Positions 1 through 8,347 of a stretch of DNA of 64,000 nt are shown here, one piece after another. Source of the stretch: Ollibium composti (GTDB lineage: Bacteria > Pseudomonadota > Alphaproteobacteria > Rhizobiales > Rhizobiaceae); the NCBI RefSeq assembly GCF_004801285.1, contig NZ_SSNY01000012.1, positions 62,001 through 126,000 on the forward strand, in the 5' to 3' direction. The notes beneath the pieces were generated by a model, which made no database searches, was not told the DNA's origin, and saw nothing but the letters and a program-made list of their open reading frames with translations. The position numbers and the translations under genes are program-made. Numbering within the stretch: the first letter of the stretch is position 1; each line of letters opens with the position of its first letter.

Positions 1-2
1 GC

Positions 3-164
3 CTGCCGGCCATTCCCGGCTCGCCGCCGTCGCTGCTGAGGCTGCCGAAGGGATGCGCCTTCGCGCCGCGCTGTCCGGTGCGCTACGAGCCCTGCGATCT
101 CGGCAAGCCGGCCCTCGGCGACGGCAACCACGCGGCCGCCTGTTTCCGGACGGCGCAACCATGA
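3..164 (+). CDS. Peptide ABC transporter ATPase, C-terminal fragment (OppD/DppD type)
   Basis: Only the last 53 codons are in the window; the gene begins upstream. The visible end carries the oligopeptide-transporter C-terminal signature, a proline-rich stretch followed by a GCAFAPRCP segment and two further cysteines (consensus PPxxxxxPxGCxFxPRCPxxxxxC). This tail is typical of the ATPases that power import of di- and oligopeptides at the inner membrane. Its TGA stop overlaps the ATG of the following ATPase gene (ATGA), so the two are co-translated subunits of one transporter whose binding protein and permeases must lie upstream of the window. Confidence 0.82.
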   Translation: MPAIPGSPPSLLRLPKGCAFAPRCPVRYEPCDLGKPALGDGNHAAACFRTAQP

Positions 165-1159
165 GCGCGCGCATGCAAGGTACGGACCAGCCCATCCTCG
201 AGACGCGCGCGCTCGGCAAGCGCTTTTCCATCGGCACCCGCTTTTCCTCCGAGGGCCGCCGGCTGGTGCATGCCGTCGACAATGTGTCGCTCACCGTGCA
301 ACGCGGAGAGACGCTCGGGCTGGTGGGGGAATCGGGCTGCGGCAAGTCGACCCTGGCGCGCTGCCTGGTCAGGCTCTACGACATCACCGAAGGCCAGCTC
401 CTGTTCGAAGGCGAGGACATCACCGGAAAATCGCTGGCCGGGCTGAGGCCGTTCCGCCGCCGCCTGCAGATGGTTTTCCAGGACCCGTCCGCATCGCTCA
501 ACCCGCGCCGCCGCGTCGGCGACCTGGTGGCCGAGCCGCTCAGGGTGCATGGCAAGCTCGGCGCCAAGGCCATCCGCGAGCGCGTCGTCGAATTGTTCGA
601 TCTGGTCGGGCTGCTGCCGGATCATGTGGTGCGCTATCCGCACGAGTTTTCCGGCGGCCAGCGCCAGCGCGTCGGCATTGCGCGCGCCATCGCGCTCAAT
701 CCCGATCTCGTCGTGCTGGACGAGCCCGTCTCGGCGCTCGACGTGTCGGTGCAGGCGCAGATCGTCAACCTGCTTGCCGATCTTCAGGAAAAACTGAAGC
801 TGACCTACGTCTTCATCGCCCACGACCTGTCGGTGGTGCGCCAGGTCTCGAACCGCATCGCGGTGATGTATCTCGGCTCGATCGTCGAGGAGGGGCCGTC
901 CGAGGCGGTTTTTTCCGCGCCGGCGCATCCCTACAGCCAGGCGCTGATCTCGGCCGTTCCGGTGGTGGAGACGACGCCCGGCGGGCGCCGCAGGCGCATC
1001 ATTCTGTCGGGCGACGTGCCGAGCCCGCTCAACCCGCCCACCGGCTGCCGGTTCCACCCGCGCTGCCCCGTCGCACAGGAACGCTGCGCCCGCGAACGCC
1101 CGGCCCTTGTGGAGCACAAAGCCGGCCGGAAAGTCGCCTGCCACTTCCCGACGATATGA
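161..1159 (+). CDS. Peptide/dipeptide ABC transporter ATP-binding protein (OppF/DppF type)
   Basis: A 332-residue ABC ATPase. Walker A is GESGCGKST at residues 56-64, the signature FSGGQRQR begins at about residue 163, and Walker B LVVLDEPVSALD follows with an H-loop in FIAHDLS. The C-terminus carries the oligopeptide-transporter domain (NPPTGCRFHPRCP) that separates OppD/OppF proteins from other ABC ATPases. The start at 161 is chosen because it overlaps the stop of the preceding OppD-type gene. An in-frame start further upstream would run antiparallel to that protein's reading frame and is unlikely. It should form the second nucleotide-binding subunit of the same importer; the substrate cannot be told from the ATPase. 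Confidence 0.93.
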   Translation: MSARMQGTDQPILETRALGKRFSIGTRFSSEGRRLVHAVDNVSLTVQRGETLGLVGESGCGKSTLARCLVRLYDITEGQLLFEGEDITGKSLAGLRPFRRRLQMVFQDPSASLNPRRRVGDLVAEPLRVHGKLGAKAIRERVVELFDLVGLLPDHVVRYPHEFSGGQRQRVGIARAIALNPDLVVLDEPVSALDVSVQAQIVNLLADLQEKLKLTYVFIAHDLSVVRQVSNRIAVMYLGSIVEEGPSEAVFSAPAHPYSQALISAVPVVETTPGGRRRRIILSGDVPSPLNPPTGCRFHPRCPVAQERCARERPALVEHKAGRKVACHFPTI

Positions 1160-1250
1160 CGGGCCGTCAGCCAACGGATAACGATGCCCGCCGAAGAAGA
1201 ACCCGGTTGCGCCGATACCGTCCGTGGAAATAGATGCGTCCGGTCGCGTG

Positions 1251-1315
1251 CTTCGGGACGCTGCCGCGCGGCAGGGTCGAGATGGCGGCGACCGACGCCA
1301 TCTTCGGGACGCTGC
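1251..1315. repeat. 14-bp direct repeat in the oppF-hydrolase gap
   Basis: The 221-base gap between the OppF gene and the serine hydrolase holds two exact copies of CTTCGGGACGCTGC, at 1251-1264 and 1302-1315. They start 51 bases apart, about five helical turns. No promoter or terminator is obvious. The repeat could be a paired protein-binding site or chance in GC-rich DNA. Confidence 0.4.
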
Positions 1316-1380
1316 AGCATGACACACCGTCCCCTGCTGGCGGCCGTCGCCCCGGATCTGCCCTGAAAGGAAAATCCCCC

Positions 1381-2826
1381 ATGCTTCTTCTGAACGACCT
1401 GCCGGAGCGCCGGACGCTCGTTGCTGCCGTGACGGAGGTCTTTTCGCGGCGGATCGCCAGTCAGGCGGCGCCGGGTGCGCGGTTCATGGTTTTCGACGCC
1501 TCGGGTCCGGCGTTCGACGGCAGTTTCGGCACCGCTGGGGCGGCAGGGACGCCGCCGGCATCGCATGGCCGCTTCCGCGTGGCTTCCTGCACCAAGAGTT
1601 TCACCGCCGCCGCGATCCTGTGCCTGCGCGACGGCGGACTGCTGTCGCTCGACGCACCGGTGACGGACTACGTGCCCGAACTTAAGCCGACGCTGCCGGC
1701 CGGCCAGCCGGAGGCGCCGACATTGCGGCTGCTCCTGTCGATGGCCGGCGGCTTTCCGACCGACGACCCCTGGGCCGATCGGCAGGAATCGCTTTCCAAC
1801 GAAGCCTTTCGCTCCGTGCTGCGCGCCGGCGTCCGCTTCGCCACCGCGCCGGGAACCCGCTACGAATATTCCAACCTGGGCTATGCCCTGCTCGGGCAGG
1901 TGATCGAGGCGGTCGGCGGCAGGCCTTATCCCGTCTACGTGACCGAGACCCTGTTGAAGCCGCTCGGCCTCGACGAGACCGGCTTCGACTTTGCCGCCGT
2001 GCCGGAAGGTTCTCTGGCGACCGGATACCGCAAGGCCGGCGAAAGCTGGGTGGCGCTGCCGTTCAGCGGCCCCGGCGCCTTCTCTTCCATTGGCGGCATC
2101 GTCACCACCGCGTCCGATCTGGCGCGCTGGGCTGGCTGGCTGTGCTCGGCCTTTTCTCCGGCTTCGGGAGAGGCCGGACCTCTCAGCGCCGCCAGCCGGC
2201 GCGAGATGCAGCGCATCCAGTGCGCCATTGTACCGGAGCAGGCGGACGACCTGCGCCTCGAGGGCTACGGTTATGGCCTGCTCGTCGAACATCATGCGCG
2301 CTTCGGCCTCGTCGTCAGCCATTCGGGCGGCTATCCCGGTTTCAGTTCGCACATGCGATGGAACCCAGCCACCGGGCTCGGCGTGGTGGCGATGGAGAAC
2401 GCCACCTATTCCGGCGCCTGGGATCCCGCGTCCGAGGCGCTTGGCCTGATCCTCAACGCCGCGGCAACCGTGACCGCGCCGGCGCCTGCGGCGCCCGCCG
2501 CCGTCAAGCGGCTGGCCGACGGGCTGCTGCGGCTGCTCTCACAAGGCTGGGACGAACGGACGGCGGACGCGATCTTCCAGGAGAACGTCGCTCTCGACGT
2601 CCCCTATGCGGAGCGCGCGCGGGAGCTCGATTCGCTGCGGGAAAAGGCGGGAGCGCTGGAGGCGGCCGGGGTGCGCGTCGTCGCCACGGACAGCGGTGCC
2701 GTCGACGGTGGCTACGGCCGCTTCGAGCTGCGCGTGCCCTGCAGCGCGGGAGAGGTCGTCGCGGCTGTGCGGTGCGGGCCTGCCGAACCGATCCGGGTCG
2801 AGACGGTGACCTGGCGGGTCGAATAG
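1381..2826 (+). CDS. Serine hydrolase, beta-lactamase/penicillin-binding-protein fold (class C related)
   Basis: A 481-residue protein with the three active-site elements of the class C beta-lactamase/DD-peptidase/esterase family: S69-C-T-K72, Y163-S-N165, and H314-S-G-G in place of KTG. The catalytic domain spans roughly residues 15-365. The remaining 110 or so residues form a separate C-terminal domain of unknown role. No signal peptide is visible, so a cytoplasmic peptidase or esterase is more likely than an antibiotic-resistance enzyme. The start at 1381 follows a GAAAGGAAA ribosome-binding site, and an in-frame upstream start at 1234 lacks one. Placement behind a peptide transporter suggests it trims imported peptides or amides, but this is inference. 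Confidence 0.87.
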   Translation: MLLLNDLPERRTLVAAVTEVFSRRIASQAAPGARFMVFDASGPAFDGSFGTAGAAGTPPASHGRFRVASCTKSFTAAAILCLRDGGLLSLDAPVTDYVPELKPTLPAGQPEAPTLRLLLSMAGGFPTDDPWADRQESLSNEAFRSVLRAGVRFATAPGTRYEYSNLGYALLGQVIEAVGGRPYPVYVTETLLKPLGLDETGFDFAAVPEGSLATGYRKAGESWVALPFSGPGAFSSIGGIVTTASDLARWAGWLCSAFSPASGEAGPLSAASRREMQRIQCAIVPEQADDLRLEGYGYGLLVEHHARFGLVVSHSGGYPGFSSHMRWNPATGLGVVAMENATYSGAWDPASEALGLILNAAATVTAPAPAAPAAVKRLADGLLRLLSQGWDERTADAIFQENVALDVPYAERARELDSLREKAGALEAAGVRVVATDSGAVDGGYGRFELRVPCSAGEVVAAVRCGPAEPIRVETVTWRVE

Positions 2827-2958
2827 ACGCGGGCGCGGCTTATTATGGCCGGTGGGGTCTGACGTTCCGGCCCGACAGGTGAAGGTTCCATGCCGCGATA
2901 CTGCCGGCAATTTTCTTACGTGGTCACATTCTTCGAATTGAGGATCGGCGTTGCGCGG

Positions 2959-3855
2959 TCAAGGACCCTTGCGGAAGGCCTCGAACACCATCGCGCGCAG
3001 CCAGCGGTGGCCGGCGTCGGCGTCCATGCGCGGATGCCATATCTGCGATATGACGAGTTCGGGCATCGCGATGGGCGGTTCGAACAGCGCGATGTCGTAG
3101 CCGGGCAGCGTCAGGCAGGCCGAACGCGGGACGAGCCCTAGGAGATCTGAAGCCGAGACCACGGCGATCACCGCGGGAAAGCCCGGAACGACCACCGTTA
3201 CCCGTCGCGCGAGCCCGAGGGCGGTTAGCGCTTCGTCCGCCGGGCTCGACCGGCCACGCCGCCGCGCGAAAACCACATGGCCCCATGCGCACAGGCGCTC
3301 CGGCGTCACGAGCCCGTCGAGCAGGGGATGGCCCGTCCGAGCGACACCGACATAGCTGTCGCGATAGAGGGTCTGGGCGCGAAGCTCGCCGGCATCCTCG
3401 GAGATCACCCCGATCTCGAGATCGACCGTCCCATCGCGCAGTGGCCCGATGTCCTTGTCGGGCTTCGGCACGAAGCGCAGCCGCACGCCCGGGGCGACGG
3501 CGGACACCGCTGCGCTCAGCTTCGCAGCATAGAGCTGGGTAAAGGCCTCGTTGGCGCGGATGGTGAACTCGCGCTCCATGTGCCTGGGATCGACGGGTTG
3601 CGGCGGCCGCAACACCACTTGCGCGCTCGCCGACAATGCGTGGACCTCCTCCGCGATGGCCTCGGCGTGGGGCGTGAGCACCATCGCGCGGCCGGCCGGC
3701 ACCAACACCGGATCGTCGAGCGCCTCCCTGAGCCGCGACAGGGTGCGGCTCATCGCCGAGGTGCTGAGCCCGAGCTTTCCCGCGGCCCGTGTCACGCTGC
3801 GCTCCTGCAACAGGACGTCGAGGGCGGTGAGAAGATTCAGGTCGACGTCACGCAT
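2959..3855 (-). CDS. LysR-family transcriptional regulator
   Basis: A 298-residue LysR-type regulator. The N-terminal winged helix-turn-helix occupies about residues 5-62 (NLLTALDVLL, VTRAAGKLGLSTSAMSRTLSRLR), and the rest is the periplasmic-binding-like effector domain. The DVDLNLL start and general layout resemble the NodD/NahR-like branch. It is transcribed away from the drug-exporter gene that begins at 3947, the usual arrangement in which the regulator controls its divergent neighbour and itself. The effector is unknown. Confidence 0.93.
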   Translation of the reverse strand: MRDVDLNLLTALDVLLQERSVTRAAGKLGLSTSAMSRTLSRLREALDDPVLVPAGRAMVLTPHAEAIAEEVHALSASAQVVLRPPQPVDPRHMEREFTIRANEAFTQLYAAKLSAAVSAVAPGVRLRFVPKPDKDIGPLRDGTVDLEIGVISEDAGELRAQTLYRDSYVGVARTGHPLLDGLVTPERLCAWGHVVFARRRGRSSPADEALTALGLARRVTVVVPGFPAVIAVVSASDLLGLVPRSACLTLPGYDIALFEPPIAMPELVISQIWHPRMDADAGHRWLRAMVFEAFRKGP

Positions 3856-3885
3856 GGCGTTTCATGCAAAGGTCAATTGAGTTCG

Positions 3886-3900
3886 TTGCGCCTGGTGCAA
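3886..3900. promoter_or_regulatory. Candidate LysR box between regulator and MFS exporter
   Basis: TTGC-N7-GCAA is an interrupted dyad that satisfies the LysR T-N11-A rule. It lies 31 bases from the regulator start and 46 bases from the exporter start within a 91-base divergent gap. Position and form suit a LysR recognition site; binding is not shown. Confidence 0.45.
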
Positions 3901-3946
3901 TTTACGGCAGTGCCATATCAGGACGGGGCCACAAAGGAAAGCTCCC

Positions 3947-5344
3947 ATGTCCCAGCCTGCTCTTGAACCCCATGCCGACGGCCTGCCGGCGCCGCGCCGC
4001 TATATCGCCGTGGCCGTCCTCCTCCTGACGCTGGTGCTGGTCGTCCTCGACATCGCCATCGCCAACATCGCCCTGCCCTCCATCGCCGCCTCGCTGCACG
4101 CCAGTCCGGGCGATACGGTCTGGGTGGTTTCGAGCTACCAGCTTGCGGTCCTGGTGGCGTTGCTGCCCTGCGGCGTCATCGGCGAGATGATGGGTGCCAG
4201 GCGGGTCTTCCTCGCCGGCGTCGCACTCTTCACGCTGGCCTCGGCGGCCTGTGCCTTCTCCGGCACGCTCTCCATGCTGGTGGCCGCGCGGTTCGTGCAG
4301 GGCCTCGGCGGCGGCGCGATCATGGCGCTGGGCATCATGAACCTGCGCTTCTCGGTGCCGCAGCGCCTGCTCGGCACGATCATCGGCATCAACGCGATGA
4401 CGATCGCCATCTCTTCGGCCGCCGGACCGGGCATTGCCGGTGCGATCCTCGCTGTGGCGCCCTGGCCCTGGCTCTTCGCCGTCAACGTCCCGCTCGGCAT
4501 CGTCGTGCTGGCGTCGGGCGCAGCTCTTGCCCGTACTGAGGGCGTGCCGCGCCGGCTCGACGGCAGGGCTTTGGTGGCCAACACGTTGATGTTCGTCCTG
4601 TTCTTCCTCGGCGCCGACCGCATCGCGCAGAACCCGGTCTTGGGCGGCCTGATGATCGCCGGGGCGGCCGTCTGCCTGTTTACGCTGCTGCGGATCGAGC
4701 GCCTGAGTGCTGCGCCGCTCGTGCCGATCGACCTTTTGGCCACGCCGGCGTTCCGGGTTGCCGTCATTGCCTCGGTCTGCTGCTTCACCGGCCAGATGCT
4801 CGGGCTGATCGCCTTGCCCTTCTATCTCCAGCACAGGCTCGGCATGACGGCGACCGAGGCAGGCCTCTATATGATGCCGTGGCCGGCGGCGGTGGCGGTG
4901 ACCGCGCCGATTTCGGGGCGGTTGGCCAACCGGGTGAAGACGGCCTGGCTCTGCGCCGCGGGCGGTGCCCTGCTGGCGGTCGGACTTGCAAGCGTCGGCC
5001 TGTCGCCAGCCGGTGCAGACAGAACGATCTTCATCGTCGGCACGGTGATCGCCGGCCTCGGCTTCGGCCTGTTCCAGACACCGAACAACCGCATCCTGCT
5101 TCTGTCGGCGCCCAAGGCGCGCAGCGGCGGCGCCGGCGCCATGCAGGGCACCGCGCGGCTGACCGGCCAGACCCTCGGCGCCATCGCCATGGCGGTCGTC
5201 TTCGGCGTCGTCCCGCTGGCTTCGGCCCCGGAGGTGGCGCTTGTCCTGGCCGCGGCTGCCGCCGCCCTCGCCGCCGTCGTCAGCCTTGGGCGCGTGCGCC
5301 ACGAGGCGGCAAGCTGGAGCCAGGCAGTGGGGAACGCGTCCTAG
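3947..5344 (+). CDS. MFS drug efflux transporter, DHA2 (14-TM) type
   Basis: A 465-residue integral membrane protein of the major facilitator superfamily. The first helix carries the DHA2-type motif LDIAIANIALPSI (residues 34-46). The loop after helix 2 carries a motif-A-like GEMMGARR (79-86), and hydrophobic stretches continue for about 14 helices. This family exports drugs, dyes or metabolites using the proton gradient. It lies divergent from a LysR regulator with an intervening LysR-box-like dyad, so expression is probably inducible. The start is preceded by GGAAAG. No membrane-fusion partner is nearby, so it likely works alone in the inner membrane. Confidence 0.9.
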   Translation: MSQPALEPHADGLPAPRRYIAVAVLLLTLVLVVLDIAIANIALPSIAASLHASPGDTVWVVSSYQLAVLVALLPCGVIGEMMGARRVFLAGVALFTLASAACAFSGTLSMLVAARFVQGLGGGAIMALGIMNLRFSVPQRLLGTIIGINAMTIAISSAAGPGIAGAILAVAPWPWLFAVNVPLGIVVLASGAALARTEGVPRRLDGRALVANTLMFVLFFLGADRIAQNPVLGGLMIAGAAVCLFTLLRIERLSAAPLVPIDLLATPAFRVAVIASVCCFTGQMLGLIALPFYLQHRLGMTATEAGLYMMPWPAAVAVTAPISGRLANRVKTAWLCAAGGALLAVGLASVGLSPAGADRTIFIVGTVIAGLGFGLFQTPNNRILLLSAPKARSGGAGAMQGTARLTGQTLGAIAMAVVFGVVPLASAPEVALVLAAAAAALAAVVSLGRVRHEAASWSQAVGNAS

Positions 5345-5394
5345 CCATCCGCGCGTTGCACGGCGCGTGCACCCTAACGACCGGTCGGCTGGTT

Positions 5395-6351
5395 TCACGC
5401 CTTTTCGACCGGATCGACAGGCCTCGACCGTAACGCCCGGGAGGATTTCCAGATCGCTTCCACCATAGTGTCGCTTGTCTTTTCCAGGCTGCGATACAGC
5501 CGGATCTCGAGATCGAGGGTCCAGGCGGGATCGCTTGAACAGGCGACGAGGGCGCCGCTGGCAATTTCCTCCGCGACGAGACTTTCCGGCAGCCAGCAGA
5601 TGCCGGCGCCCGTCAGCGCCAGTTCCTTGAGACCGGCGCTGATGCTGTTTTCATGCACCGTCTGGCGGCGGAACGGAACGCGCTTCGAAAACAGCCGCCC
5701 GAGGGCGACGCCGAAGAAGGAACTGAAGCCGTAATCCAGATAGGGCAGGGCACGCGTCGCTGTCCCGGCTTCGTCCAGAATGCCGGCTACCGGTCTGGTC
5801 GACGCATCGAGGCGCAATCGCGGCGCCGCGACGGGGATGAGCCGATCCGATCCGATCGTCAGAAAGGCGAATTTGTCGCGCTCGAGATGAAAGGGCACTT
5901 CCTTGTGCGCGTAGGTCAGGAAGAAGTCGGCCTCACCGTCCGTCAGCGCAGCGAGGTTGGCCTCGATGCCGCCTCTGTCGGCGATGAAGGAGGTACCGAA
6001 CCTGGGGGTCTCGCATTGCAGTTCCTGCAGCCAGGTCGGGAAGAAGGTGATGGTCAAGGTGTGGAGGGCGGCGAAGCGGACAAGCCCCTGCTCTGTCGGT
6101 GGGCGCAGCGATTCGCGCACTGCATAAAACATCCTGATGGCGTCTCGCGCCGTCAGGAGAAAATTCCGTCCGGCCGGCGTCAGCTCCGCCGGCATGGTGG
6201 CGCGGCTGATGAGCGGCGCTCCCACCCACGTTTCGAGCTGCTTGATGCGCCGGCTGAAGGCGGGCTGGGTGACGTTGCGGATTTCGGCCGCGCGCGAGAA
6301 ACTCGACGTTTCCGCCAGCGTCACGAAATCCTCCAGCCATTTGATTTCCAT
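5395..6351 (-). CDS. LysR-family regulator, YjiE/HypT-like
   Basis: A 318-residue LysR-type regulator whose N-terminus (IKWLEDFVTL, FSRAA, VTQPAFSRRIKQLE) matches the YjiE/HypT branch, in which a Trp-Leu-x-Asp-Phe segment opens the HTH domain. In E. coli HypT responds to hypochlorite, but most relatives in alphaproteobacteria sit beside amidohydrolase and peptide-transport genes, as here. It is divergent from the amidohydrolase/ABC operon beginning at 6659 and is the obvious candidate to control it. Confidence 0.92.
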   Translation of the reverse strand: MEIKWLEDFVTLAETSSFSRAAEIRNVTQPAFSRRIKQLETWVGAPLISRATMPAELTPAGRNFLLTARDAIRMFYAVRESLRPPTEQGLVRFAALHTLTITFFPTWLQELQCETPRFGTSFIADRGGIEANLAALTDGEADFFLTYAHKEVPFHLERDKFAFLTIGSDRLIPVAAPRLRLDASTRPVAGILDEAGTATRALPYLDYGFSSFFGVALGRLFSKRVPFRRQTVHENSISAGLKELALTGAGICWLPESLVAEEIASGALVACSSDPAWTLDLEIRLYRSLEKTSDTMVEAIWKSSRALRSRPVDPVEKA

Positions 6352-6411
6352 GCGATGCTTCCATGCGACTGGCCGCCGATCCGGCCGTCATTCCGGCATA
6401 ATGGCGGACTT

Positions 6412-6426
6412 ATGCAAATTTTACAT
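6412..6426. promoter_or_regulatory. Candidate LysR box in the 6352-6658 divergent intergenic region
   Basis: ATGCAAATTTTACAT is a near-perfect dyad (12 of 15 positions symmetric) with T-N11-A spacing. It lies 61 bases upstream of the LysR start in an AT-rich island. The rest of the 307-base gap shows no gene, and no terminator is expected between divergent genes. The operon promoter toward 6659 should lie to the right of this site. Confidence 0.5.
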
Positions 6427-6658
6427 GATTGGTTGCGAAAACCGAATTGGCCATGTGGTCGCAAACGCCACAACCTAGGTGCAACGAACAAGCCGGCGGT
6501 TCGAGCCGGCGTCCAGGAAGGGGACAATCGGGATTTCGCCGTCGGTCCGGCGGCGTTTCATGCCATCGCAGCGAAATGGCGCGGCCCGGCGAGGCGGCGG
6601 AGCGGATTTACCGTTATCGCCGCGCGCCTCGGCGACGCCAAGGGAGAATGAAAGCAAT

Positions 6659-8284
6659 ATGAATTCCGTAAGCAAGGCCGATCTCGTCCTGCATGGCGGC
6701 AAGGTCTGGACCGGTTATGGCAATCCAATTGCCGAGGCGGTCGCCGTCGCCGGCAACAAGATATTGGCCAGCGGCTCGAACGCCGATATCGAAGCGCTGA
6801 CCGGGCCGGACACGAAGGTCGTGGACCTTGCAGGGCGCTTCGCCATGCCGGGCCTCAACGACGCGCATCTGCATCTGATCTCGACGGGACTGCTGCGCGG
6901 CAAGGTCGACGCCACGGCCGATGCCGCACCGACCCGCGCCGCGCTGATCGCCGCCTTGCAGGCGCGCGCCGCCGAGACGCCGAAAGGCGCATGGGTTATG
7001 GCGCGCGGCTTCGACCAGACCCGCTATCCCGACGGGCTGATGCCCACCGCGCAGGAACTGGACGCGGCTCTGCCGGACCATCCGGTTTCGGTGACGCGCG
7101 CCTGCGGCCACGTTACCGTCGTCAATTCGCGCGCGCTGGCGCTTGCTGGCATCGATATCGATACGCCAGATCCGGACGGTGGCCTGATCGGGCGCGAGAA
7201 CGGCGCGCTCACCGGCATGCTGGCCGAGAACGCCCAGAACCTCGTCTACGATATCCAGCCGACGCCCTCGCTGGCCCAGATCGTCGACGCCATCGAGGCG
7301 GGCGGCCGACACCTCTTGCAGTTCGGCATCACCTCCTGCATGGACGCCGCTGTCGGCCAGATCGACGGCATGACCGAGATCGAGGCCTACCGGCAGGCCG
7401 AACAGAGCGGCCGGCTGCCGGTCCGTGTCTGGGCGACGCTGCTGGGCGATCCGGGTTCCTCCATCGTCGAGCCCTGCCATGCAGAGGGCCTCGTCACCGG
7501 TACGGGCAGCGACATGTTTCGCATCGGCGGCGTCAAGGTCTTCACCGACGGCTCTGCCGGCGGCCGCACGGCCTGGATGCGCCGGCCCTATGTCGGCCAG
7601 CCCGACAATTTCGGCGTCCAGATGCTGCCCGACGCGCAGCTCTTCGAACTGGTCGACCGCTTTACGGCGATGGGCTACACCATGGTCTGCCACGGCATCG
7701 GCGATGCCGCGATCGACCAGCTCATACGCGCCTATGAGCGCGTGCGCGCCGCCGATCCCGGCCACAAGCACCGCCACCGCATCGAGCATTGCGGCTATGT
7801 CGACGACGCGCTCAACCAGCGCATGCTGAAGGCAGGCATCCTGCCGGCGCCGCAGCAGGCCTTCATCTACGATTTCGGCGACGCATACGTCACCGTTCTC
7901 GGGCCGGAGCGCGGCTTGCATTCCTACCCCATCGCCACCTGGGACCGGTTGGGGATGAAGCCGTCGACCGGCAGCGATTCGCCGGTCTGCTCGCCCAATC
8001 CCTTCCCCGACCTCTACGCCATGATGACGCGCAAGACGCACAAGGGCACGGTGATGGAGGCTTCCGAGATCCTGACGCCCGAACAGGCTCTGCGCGCCTA
8101 TACCGAGCACGGCGCCTATTCACAGGGCGCGGAGGCGGTGAAGGGCCGGCTGGAGCCGGGCATGCTGGCCGACATCGCCGTGTTCTCCGGCGACTTGCTG
8201 ACCGCAGCGCCCGAGGCCATTCTGCACGGTACGCGCTGCGATATGACAATTCTGGATGGGCGCATTGTCCATGACAGAGGATGA
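6659..8284 (+). CDS. Amidohydrolase, YtcJ-type (amidohydrolase 3 family)
   Basis: A 541-residue metal-dependent hydrolase. The HxH metal motif is at H70-L-H72 (GLNDAHLHL). Later come CHGIGDAA and HRIEHCGYV histidine segments and a C-terminal STGSDSPV aspartate, the ligand set expected for this family of (beta/alpha)8 amidohydrolases. Relatives cleave N-acyl or cyclic amide bonds; the exact substrate cannot be read from sequence. The start at 6659 follows AGGGAGA. An earlier in-frame start at 6479 would add 60 arginine-rich residues unlike the family. As first gene of an operon with a complete peptide-type importer, it likely hydrolyses the imported amide or peptide derivative in the cytoplasm. 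Confidence 0.9.
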   Translation: MNSVSKADLVLHGGKVWTGYGNPIAEAVAVAGNKILASGSNADIEALTGPDTKVVDLAGRFAMPGLNDAHLHLISTGLLRGKVDATADAAPTRAALIAALQARAAETPKGAWVMARGFDQTRYPDGLMPTAQELDAALPDHPVSVTRACGHVTVVNSRALALAGIDIDTPDPDGGLIGRENGALTGMLAENAQNLVYDIQPTPSLAQIVDAIEAGGRHLLQFGITSCMDAAVGQIDGMTEIEAYRQAEQSGRLPVRVWATLLGDPGSSIVEPCHAEGLVTGTGSDMFRIGGVKVFTDGSAGGRTAWMRRPYVGQPDNFGVQMLPDAQLFELVDRFTAMGYTMVCHGIGDAAIDQLIRAYERVRAADPGHKHRHRIEHCGYVDDALNQRMLKAGILPAPQQAFIYDFGDAYVTVLGPERGLHSYPIATWDRLGMKPSTGSDSPVCSPNPFPDLYAMMTRKTHKGTVMEASEILTPEQALRAYTEHGAYSQGAEAVKGRLEPGMLADIAVFSGDLLTAAPEAILHGTRCDMTILDGRIVHDRG

Positions 8285-8291
8285 GGGGGAG

Positions 8292-8307
8292 GCCGGGCGC
8301 GCCCGGC
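8292..8307. other. 16-bp perfect palindrome between amidohydrolase and binding-protein genes
   Basis: GCCGGGCG followed by its exact complement CGCCCGGC lies in the 63-base gap. In RNA it can only form a tight hairpin by opening its centre. It may be a processing or weak attenuation element ahead of the binding-protein gene, or simple GC symmetry. Confidence 0.35.
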
Positions 8308-8347
8308 TCCGACGGAAACAAGCGACAACCACAAGGGAGGACTTCAG

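Noticed and set aside
3902-5398. 498-codon minus-strand open frame opposite the MFS exporter
   Set aside because: Translation is dominated by Arg, Gly, Asp and His, with no domain; the plus-strand frame encodes a clear 14-helix transporter.
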